IMG/VR virus record: IMGVR_UViG_3300043446_001712
Coordinates: 1 to 26,556 of that record
DNA length: 26,556 nucleotides
Strand: one strand, 5' to 3'
DNA from: a virus
Under the pieces are notes generated by a model. The model made no database searches. It was given only the letters and a program-made list of their open reading frames with translations, and had not been told where the DNA came from. Below, one piece after another: positions 20,844 to 26,556 of the stretch. The position numbers and the translations under genes were made by a program. Each line of letters starts with the position of its first letter. The first letter of the stretch is position 1.

Positions 20844-20851
20844 TATTTATT
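20844..20851 (-). promoter_or_regulatory. T4-type late promoter (AATAAATA) of the head-type genes
   Basis: The minus-strand AATAAATA lies 19 nt before the ATG at 20824. The expected start near 20838 gives a leader of about 14 nt that still includes the AGGA ribosome site. Confidence 0.5.
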
Positions 20852-20863
20852 AAAATTTGGTAA

Positions 20864-21355
20864 TTATTGCTTGGGTTTGTTTAGTATCTGGGCAAGTAAA
20901 GCATTTCTATCTAGTACTACACCTTGGCCTTCTATAGATTCATTGGTACTTGCCCCATCTTGTTTAAGCTGATGATCTAATCTCATTTTCTTTAATTGCA
21001 GGTCTACCATTCGTAATTTTTTATCTAGTTTGGCTTGTTTAGCTGTAATTGCGTGTCCTAACAGTACCCCAGCTGTTTGAAATACTTGGCCGCTGAACCT
21101 AGCTTCCATATTCATTCCCAAATCCATTAAATCGTTAAAACGATTTTTAGCTAAGTCAGCCAATTCGTCCATTTCTTGATCACTGGTATCCAACCCTTTT
21201 ACTTTTGGTAAAGCTTGATCAATTTTATCTATAGCATTATCTATGTCTGCAAAAACAGTTTTATGTTCTTCCAATGCTGCTGTAGCTTGTTCGGGTGTTA
21301 CATTATCCGGCAGCTGATCGGGTAAATTAAAAAGTTCTTCTAATTTTTTTGTCAT
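20864..21355 (-). CDS. 16: Probable terminase small subunit gp16 (163 aa)
   Basis: The small subunit recognises phage DNA and regulates gp17. The N-terminus MTKKLEELFNLPDQLPDN followed by acidic helices, a central long helical hairpin (DQEMDELADLAKNRFNDLM, then FQTAGVLLGHAITAKQAKLDKKLRMVDLQLKKM) and a weakly structured tail match the layout of T4 gp16 (164 aa), whose central coiled-coil mediates ring formation. The length is nearly identical. Sequence identity with T4 is low, so the call rests on pattern and size. It lies between gp4 and the head-type proteins, not next to gp17. Confidence 0.65.
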   Translation of the reverse strand: MTKKLEELFNLPDQLPDNVTPEQATAALEEHKTVFADIDNAIDKIDQALPKVKGLDTSDQEMDELADLAKNRFNDLMDLGMNMEARFSGQVFQTAGVLLGHAITAKQAKLDKKLRMVDLQLKKMRLDHQLKQDGASTNESIEGQGVVLDRNALLAQILNKPKQ

Positions 21356-21363
21356 AACGGTAT

Positions 21364-21798
21364 TTACCGTTTGCCTGTGCCAGCAAAAATATCGGTTTCG
21401 TTGACAACTCTGAAACTAAGCCCTTGTGCCGCACAAAACTTTCTTGCAGCTTCCCATTTATACATGTTTAGAGCTACGGCAGCTTTATCTCTTACACTCT
21501 TGGCTGCTTCCATGGTAGTTTCTTTTGTGGGCTTTACTTCAATTACTTCACCATGACGTTTACCGTTTTTATCAACATATATGATTAAAAAATCAGGAAC
21601 ATAAATTGTATTTTTACCTGTAAAAGGATTTCTATAGTTTACGTGAATTGCTTCGCTGGCCCATTGCAAAACTGCAGGATTATTATCACAAAATCTCATA
21701 AAAGCAAATTCCCAACTAGATCTATATGTGGGCTCACGTTTCCCTACATATTTGCTGGGATTTTGAATTGTATATTTCCCTTGACTATATTTGCTCAT
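21364..21798 (-). CDS. 4: Head completion protein gp4 (144 aa)
   Basis: gp4 (gp50/gp65 family) finishes DNA-filled heads before tail attachment. The start (KYTIQNPSKYVGKREPTYRSSWEFAFMRFCDNNP) follows T4 gp4 closely in spacing: '...NPSKYxG...YRSxWExxFMxxCDxNP'. VPDF (67-70) and EVIEVKPTK (84-92) form a PD...ExK pattern (D69, E87, K89), consistent with the nuclease-like fold of this family. KWEAARKFCAAQGLSFRVV completes the match. Length 144 aa against 150 in T4. The stop-proximal neighbour is gp16; the start overlaps the 130-aa gene by 4 nt. Confidence 0.93.
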   Translation of the reverse strand: MSKYSQGKYTIQNPSKYVGKREPTYRSSWEFAFMRFCDNNPAVLQWASEAIHVNYRNPFTGKNTIYVPDFLIIYVDKNGKRHGEVIEVKPTKETTMEAAKSVRDKAAVALNMYKWEAARKFCAAQGLSFRVVNETDIFAGTGKR

Positions 21799-22187
21799 GA
21801 CACAATCGATCGTGTAACATATGAATTAGTTGTCGGTTGTTGTTTGATCCCCAAGTAACTTGTGTTTACTCTAGATGAATTAAGATATAATGCCAGGGCC
21901 GCGCTTAATTGATCAGATGGTAAATTTTGAAATGAATTTAACACTGTTAACGGATCTTGTCTTTGCGCTTGTGCTGTTTCAATTACTGCTTGAACTAATA
22001 TTTTAGCACTGTCTACATTAGAAGTTTGTTGCTCGAAATAGCTTAATATTGCATCATTGATATTTTGACTTATTTGTATTGTAGGATCAAAGTAATTGTT
22101 AAAATAGTTTGTGGATTTAGTTAACCCTGAACTATTGAGATTAGTCGGCCCTAATAAGCTTAATTCATTTAATTCGTCTTTTGTCAT
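21795..22187 (-). CDS. Conserved virion-associated hypothetical protein (130 aa)
   Basis: It begins MTKDELNELSLLGPTNLNSS and contains a helical segment (DSAKILVQAVIETAQAQRQ) and a C-terminus LNSSRVNTSYLGIKQQPTTNSYVTRSIV. The 'NSSRVxTSYLG' ending resembles a small protein found near gp4 in marine T4-like phages, function unknown. Gln/Asn/Ser-rich composition and position between the 817-aa tube-like protein and gp4 suggest a baseplate or neck role. It follows the upstream gene by 2 nt. Confidence 0.72.
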   Translation of the reverse strand: MTKDELNELSLLGPTNLNSSGLTKSTNYFNNYFDPTIQISQNINDAILSYFEQQTSNVDSAKILVQAVIETAQAQRQDPLTVLNSFQNLPSDQLSAALALYLNSSRVNTSYLGIKQQPTTNSYVTRSIVS

Positions 22188-22189
22188 AG

Positions 22190-24643
22190 TTATCCTGGGA
22201 AATCCCCTAAACTTGCATTGAATTCTTGTATTTCTAAATCAGTTGGCCCGGGGCCTACATTACTCATGTCTAAGTTTTGTATCGACGATTGAACGCCTTC
22301 ATTCATTGCTTCCCATTCTCCCGGTTGTAATGCTTTTGGTTGTAAAGTTGGATCGCCGGCGTATAAGTATTCCCCGGTTCCTGTATAAATTGGTTGGCCG
22401 CTGCCATCAGTCCAAATAGTGCCATAATATGGGTTAACTGCGGACGGATCATTATTTTGTCCTGGAGAAGAATTAAAGAAATTCGTTAAGCTTGAATTTC
22501 CAGGAGCAGGCGTTAGAGACCGGTTACCATTTGGATCTTCGTATAATACGTCCCCGTTTCTAAACACAGTAGTAGTTCCACCGCCTGGATCATATGTTGT
22601 ACTTACAATATTGTCCAATGGTTTATTTGGATCATAACCGCCTGTGCCAGTAACAGAACCAACAACGTTTCGTATTTTTCCAGTTACGTCGTCAAATCCT
22701 TGAGTAATTCCGCCTGTTACTTTATTAATTATTGGTTGTAGTCCGTTATTTACTGCTCGCCCAATTGCCGCACCTGCTGCTGTGGATATTGCACCAGATA
22801 CCACTTGACCTATTACTGTTCTTCCCAAGCCAGTATTATTTAATGCACTGTTCAAACTTATCCCAGCATATAATCCAACTCCAGCGCCAGTGGCACCTGC
22901 TAGTGTATTTGTAAATAATGCTGATGTACTGTTTCCTACTGTGTATACTAGACCAGTATTTGGATCTGTTCTATATTGAACACTGTTAGCGGGTGCCACT
23001 ATGCCCGCCGATGCTGCTTGAGCAGCATTCATTGGATTTGTATTAACAGTCGAATTGGGAAGACCAAGAACTGTTTGAGTATTTGATCCGGGTATTATTT
23101 GTAAAGTATTTCCAGTGACTGCATCATAGTTAACTTGAGTACCATCTTTGTACACATTTTTAATTATTTCTTGACCGCTTGGATCTGTTACAGTTTGTGC
23201 ATAAATTAAATTTTCACTTAAATTATTTGGATTGTAAGATCCCGACTGAGTTCCAGATACTTGTACTCTAGCTATGGGATTTCCTTGACTATCTAAGTAT
23301 AGAGCTGTGGTTGTTCCAGTCCCAGGTTGCAATGAAGATGAGTTAACTCGTATTTGACCATTATTGTCGTATGCTGTATAAACAGCGTTACTGCCGGGAG
23401 TCGGCGGGAATATTGCATTAACTCCATTGTTAATTCCCTTATTAATTTCTGACCCGACAAGCTCTAAGCTTTGATTAAGAGTATTGACTGCTACTCCTGC
23501 TATAGAGCCGGCAGCAGCGCCTGCTATAGTTGCTCCAAAGTTTGGAATCGAACTACCGTACGGATAACTGGCTGCATTTATCCCTGCTCCCGCTACACCC
23601 GAACCATTTATTCCCGCCACACCTCCCCCTAAAGTAGGAAATGCATAATTTAAACCGTTATTAATTGTATTATTTAAAACTCCTACTCCGATCTGCCCCA
23701 GCGACGTTCCTACCACTGTTTTTAAATTTACATTTTTTAAATTATTGTACAACCTAAACATTGAAAGCAGACTGGATAAAGGGCCGCCTGCACCGTCTGA
23801 TCCGTCAGGCTTTCGCAGATCCTTGGGCACAGAATCCAATACTCCTAAAATTCCTGCATCAGTATAGATATTAGTTACGCTGGTACTAATCGGACTAGGT
23901 GTATTGTCGTAATGCAATAATGAAAATCCGTCCACACTAACAGGATTTACTAAACCAGTGTAATACTTTACAGTTTCATACGAAACTGTCATAGTATTTT
24001 CCATTAAAGATCTATCGTTGGAAGAGTCATGTTCTCCATGTCTCCATGCTGTAATTACTGGATTAACTAACAAGTACTCTGTAAATCGTTTATTGTGTAA
24101 ACTGAAAATTCTGATATTTTTTATAAAATTTGGCAAGGAACTGTTTCGTGGACTGAATCCCCATCCTATTTTACTTCGTGGTGCATATTTTTCTGGACGA
24201 GAATAATCATCTGCGTTATAGTCACTGTCTCTATAATAGTAAGTATAATAATCATTCCAAAAATTTGTTATAACGTCAGCGGAGTCATCATGAAAAGATA
24301 TAGATATTGGATCATATGTTATATTTGTCTGAATAGTATTTTTTCTATTGTATGCATTTAAGGTTTTAGTTGCTATACTAAATTTAGGCAATTCAACTCT
24401 TTTAACCAACATACCGGATTCTAAATTTTGAAATCTGTCTGCAAAACTTAGAACACCACCCAAAAATCCACTGCCTAATTGGGTTTGACTAGGATCGACA
24501 TTAATTACTACATAATATAAAAAACTTTGCTTTGGGGCAAGTCTATAAGTATCTGCCACAAATAATTTCGTGGCATGATTATAAGGATGTGTGTACGTAC
24601 CTTTAGATAAAGGTTTTAAATCAGCATTGTACAGTGAGGCCAT
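22190..24643 (-). CDS. Large tube-fold-like structural protein with Gly-rich extension (817 aa)
   Basis: Residues ~70-240 (MLVKRVELPKFSIATKTLN, ITYDPISISFHDDSADVIT, NFWNDYYTYYYRD) follow the pattern of the myovirus tail-tube/baseplate-cap fold (gp19, gp48, gp54). The remaining ~550 residues are Gly/Asn/Thr/Ser-rich, with several hydrophobic Ala/Gly/Val segments (FGATIAGAAAGSIAGVAVN, IGQVVSGAISTAAGAAIGR), YxG-type repeats and a Pro-rich end. It may be a tube cap or initiator with a tape-like or membrane-active extension. It follows gp18-gp19 after a terminator. GATAAATA 5 nt before the ATG and no ribosome site indicate a leaderless late message. Confidence 0.65.
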   Translation of the reverse strand: MASLYNADLKPLSKGTYTHPYNHATKLFVADTYRLAPKQSFLYYVVINVDPSQTQLGSGFLGGVLSFADRFQNLESGMLVKRVELPKFSIATKTLNAYNRKNTIQTNITYDPISISFHDDSADVITNFWNDYYTYYYRDSDYNADDYSRPEKYAPRSKIGWGFSPRNSSLPNFIKNIRIFSLHNKRFTEYLLVNPVITAWRHGEHDSSNDRSLMENTMTVSYETVKYYTGLVNPVSVDGFSLLHYDNTPSPISTSVTNIYTDAGILGVLDSVPKDLRKPDGSDGAGGPLSSLLSMFRLYNNLKNVNLKTVVGTSLGQIGVGVLNNTINNGLNYAFPTLGGGVAGINGSGVAGAGINAASYPYGSSIPNFGATIAGAAAGSIAGVAVNTLNQSLELVGSEINKGINNGVNAIFPPTPGSNAVYTAYDNNGQIRVNSSSLQPGTGTTTALYLDSQGNPIARVQVSGTQSGSYNPNNLSENLIYAQTVTDPSGQEIIKNVYKDGTQVNYDAVTGNTLQIIPGSNTQTVLGLPNSTVNTNPMNAAQAASAGIVAPANSVQYRTDPNTGLVYTVGNSTSALFTNTLAGATGAGVGLYAGISLNSALNNTGLGRTVIGQVVSGAISTAAGAAIGRAVNNGLQPIINKVTGGITQGFDDVTGKIRNVVGSVTGTGGYDPNKPLDNIVSTTYDPGGGTTTVFRNGDVLYEDPNGNRSLTPAPGNSSLTNFFNSSPGQNNDPSAVNPYYGTIWTDGSGQPIYTGTGEYLYAGDPTLQPKALQPGEWEAMNEGVQSSIQNLDMSNVGPGPTDLEIQEFNASLGDFPG

Positions 24644-24648
24644 ATCAA

Positions 24649-24656
24649 TATTTATC
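24649..24656 (-). promoter_or_regulatory. T4-type late promoter (GATAAATA), leaderless geometry
   Basis: GATAAATA on the minus strand lies 5 nt before the ATG at 24643. With T4 spacing, transcription would begin at the start codon itself. Confidence 0.6.
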
Positions 24657-24660
24657 CAAT

Positions 24661-24688
24661 AAAAAAGCTCGCCGAAGCGAGCTTTTTT
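24661..24688 (-). terminator. Strong intrinsic terminator after gp19
   Basis: GCTCGC and GCGAGC form a 6-bp GC-rich stem with loop TTCG on the minus strand, flanked by A6 and T6. The symmetric A/T tracts make it work in both directions, but only minus-strand genes end here. Confidence 0.93.
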
Positions 24689-24701
24689 GAGCTATGATCT
24701 A

Positions 24702-25319
24702 TTAACCAGTTATAGCTGCTGTGTTGAATTGAGTAATGCCTGCTGCTCCAACGCCACCACCTGTGGTTTGAAGAGCATTATCATAACGAATACTCATAGT
24801 AATAGTAACCATTTCATTACTACCGTAATCGACATCATTATAATTAACGTCAGTAAGGAAGCATCCATAAAGTTGCCATGTTTCTAATACTACCGGTTCA
24901 ACTGTGCCGTTTGCGCCATCTAACATTTCTAATGTAGTCATAAACTTATAGTCAATGCCAGAACTGGCGCTGGCTTGTTCCATGAAATCGAATTGTTTTT
25001 GTAGTTGTTCGCCTACAAGTCTAGTGACGTTACCACCAGCATCGTCACGCAACGATACTGCCACTGCGTTCCATGTTGGGCGACCTGCCAAATAAACTCG
25101 ACTATTATAAACTGGAACTTCTATTGGATCAAATGTTACTTGAGGACGAGCAAAAGTCATGATCTGTTTAGTTAGTTCTGTCTTAGGATTACTTACTCCA
25201 AAATTGTCAAATGTAGCTCTAAATCTAAATTTGAGTTTTGGCATTAGCAGACCTTGATTGGTGGCGCTTTGATTGCCACCTAGTGGTACTGTAAATCTTG
25301 TTAATGATGAAACTGCCAT
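24702..25319 (-). CDS. 19: Tail tube protein gp19 (205 aa)
   Basis: gp19 polymerises into the inner tail tube. The sequence shows the T4 pattern: LRxRF-type start (KLKFRFRATFDNFG), TFARPQVTFDPIEVPVYNSRVYLAG, PTWNAVAVSLRDD, WQLYGCFLTDVNYNDVDYG and NEMVTITMSIRYDNA. Length 205 aa versus 163 in T4; the extra length is mainly N- and C-terminal Gly-rich tails (QTTGGGVGAAG). It directly follows the sheath gene with a ribosome site (AGGAGC) overlapping the sheath stop, and is followed by a strong terminator. Confidence 0.95.
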   Translation of the reverse strand: MAVSSLTRFTVPLGGNQSATNQGLLMPKLKFRFRATFDNFGVSNPKTELTKQIMTFARPQVTFDPIEVPVYNSRVYLAGRPTWNAVAVSLRDDAGGNVTRLVGEQLQKQFDFMEQASASSGIDYKFMTTLEMLDGANGTVEPVVLETWQLYGCFLTDVNYNDVDYGSNEMVTITMSIRYDNALQTTGGGVGAAGITQFNTAAITG

Positions 25320-25320
25320 A

Positions 25321-26556
25321 TTATGCTCCTGTTCCTACGGCTGATGCGCTTGCTAAATTGCCGTCCTGTATTTCACCAGGGTTCTTTAATCTGATTGGAA
25401 TGTAGATAAACTCAACATCTTTAGTTGGCTGAATAGCCACATCCACATACAGTTCATTTCTGGCAATACGTTCTGGTGTATTGTTTGTTGAATCACAAAC
25501 TGCTAGGTAATCTGTGATACCACGCTTTGCTACTAGATCGTTTAACAAGCTATTGACTACTGCTAAGATAGCATTTCTTGTTATTGGATCATTAGGTTCA
25601 AATACAAACGGTCTACTAATAGTGTTTAGTGTTTGACGTAGATAGTTAACCAAACGTGCAACATTAATTCTATCCAATGCACTTGGAGAAGAACTTAATG
25701 TTTTTTGGCCGTAGATTAATAATCCGTTACCTGGAAGGAATGTCAGTGGATTAATCTTATTTGTATATAAGACGTCCCTTAGTCCCTGTGTTACGCCAAT
25801 GTTGATAAATTGTCCGCTTGCGCCATCGATATAACCGATTGCATTCAAATTATCAATTAATCCTCTACGTGTACCTGCAGGTGCTAACCAAGGATAACTT
25901 ATATTGTCACTCTTAATTACAGCTCTCAGTGCTGCATGGCTCGCAGGAACTACCACAGGATTTCCGCTTAAATCATTGGTTTGTCCTTGTGGATAATAAA
26001 TTCCAACATATGGGCTAATTGTTACAAGACCAGCTTCACCTGTTGCTGTTACACCTTCGCTGTTTTGTGCCCATGATTGAATTGATGTTCCTGTTCCTTC
26101 CAATCTCAATGGAGTATCACCAATAATAAATGCTGTATTATCACGATCCTCATTTAGTGCTACCATGTTTGGAATTAACTCAGTGTATCCAGGACATGTA
26201 ATAAGATTGAAATTATTTGCATCTTCTCTCAATGCAGTGCTGCTGTCAATTGCAGATTTTAATGCAGCAACAATAACGCCTCGAGGAGCCTTACGTCCAA
26301 AATTTGGAACTCCCATTGAATCAAATCCGCTAACAGTTACCCACGAATCTTTTTGCGACGGTAATGTTTCATTTGGATATGATGTGCTGTTAAAGTAGTT
26401 TACTCTGTATTCTTTAACGCTATACCCGCCGGCCCTTGTATTGAACAATAGCATACCACGTGGATACAGAGTTGCATCTGGAGCATCTAAATCTACATAG
26501 CTGCTGGTTGTCAAAGATGCTATTGTAGGAATAGTATCTAATGAAGGACTTATTGA
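25321..26556 (-). CDS. 18: Tail sheath protein gp18, C-terminal part (411 aa visible)
   Basis: The contractile sheath wraps the tail tube. The frame stays open to the window edge, 14 codons beyond a TTG at 26514 that could be mistaken for a start, so the gene is cut at its 5' end. Recognisable are PRGVIVAALKSAID, GYIDGASGQFINIGVTQGL, LLIYGQKTLSS, DRINVARLVNYLRQTL (the conserved sheath C-terminal domain), FEPNDPITRNAILAVVNSLL and EFIYIPIRLKNPGEI. T4 gp18 is 659 aa, so roughly 250 residues are missing to the right. gp19 follows immediately, as in T4. Confidence 0.95.
   Translation of the reverse strand, partial: SISPSLDTIPTIASLTTSSYVDLDAPDATLYPRGMLLFNTRAGGYSVKEYRVNYFNSTSYPNETLPSQKDSWVTVSGFDSMGVPNFGRKAPRGVIVAALKSAIDSSTALREDANNFNLITCPGYTELIPNMVALNEDRDNTAFIIGDTPLRLEGTGTSIQSWAQNSEGVTATGEAGLVTISPYVGIYYPQGQTNDLSGNPVVVPASHAALRAVIKSDNISYPWLAPAGTRRGLIDNLNAIGYIDGASGQFINIGVTQGLRDVLYTNKINPLTFLPGNGLLIYGQKTLSSSPSALDRINVARLVNYLRQTLNTISRPFVFEPNDPITRNAILAVVNSLLNDLVAKRGITDYLAVCDSTNNTPERIARNELYVDVAIQPTKDVEFIYIPIRLKNPGEIQDGNLASASAVGTGA

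Noticed and set aside
25321-26514. Complete 397-aa sheath gene starting at TTG 26514
   Set aside because: The frame is open to the window edge, there is no ribosome site at the TTG, and sheath proteins are much longer; it is a truncated gene.

Overview
The window is a piece of a T4-like myovirus genome (tailed phage). Recognisable core genes are the large terminase (gp17), tail sheath (gp18, cut by the right edge), tail tube (gp19), head-completion protein gp4, a likely small terminase (gp16), single-strand DNA-binding protein gp32, the RecA-like recombinase UvsX and its mediator UvsY. The DNA is AT-rich. Several conserved unknown proteins look like those of marine and freshwater T4-like phages (cyanophage/pelagiphage type). 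The host cannot be read from the sequence. Almost everything is on the minus strand; the exceptions are an HNH endonuclease and two tiny overlapping genes.

Left end (1-2.4 kb): ten tRNA genes, nearly all with encoded CCA, are interspersed with four small proteins (46, 53, 59 and 81 aa) and two hairpin-rich stretches without genes (about 410-682 and 1199-1467) that may be structured RNAs. At least four strong sigma70-type promoters (TTGACA, 17 bp, TATAAT-like) drive this segment.

2.4-12.2 kb: a 406-aa protein with a PD-(D/E)XK-like motif, two tiny plus-strand genes, then a long, tightly packed minus-strand operon. Read in transcription order it is gp32, sulfotransferase-like, radical SAM, Fe(II)/2-oxoglutarate-type oxygenase, short-chain dehydrogenase, second radical SAM, 70-aa protein, UvsX, second Fe(II)/2OG-type oxygenase, 76-aa acidic protein, UvsY, and a nucleotidyltransferase-cupin fusion. 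The five enzyme genes between gp32 and the UvsX block form an accessory cassette embedded in the recombination module.

12.3-26.6 kb: late (virion) genes. In transcription order: gp18, gp19, a strong terminator, an 817-aa tube-fold-like protein, a 130-aa protein, gp4, gp16-like, then a run of proteins whose N-termini (MKxxxxx(I/L)xE) look like T4 capsid-targeting sequences cut by the prohead protease, then gp17 and a 487-aa conserved protein. Late promoters matching T4 TATAAATA precede several units, and three of them sit so close to the start codon that the mRNAs should be leaderless. The plus-strand HNH gene lies between the 69-aa gene and gp17 with its own sigma70 promoter, which overlaps the gp17 late promoter.

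The most interesting items are the putative capsid-targeted protein cluster, the double radical-SAM cassette, the two unexplained hairpin-rich stretches in the tRNA array, a candidate gp32 autoregulatory pseudoknot and the overlapping early/late promoter pair.
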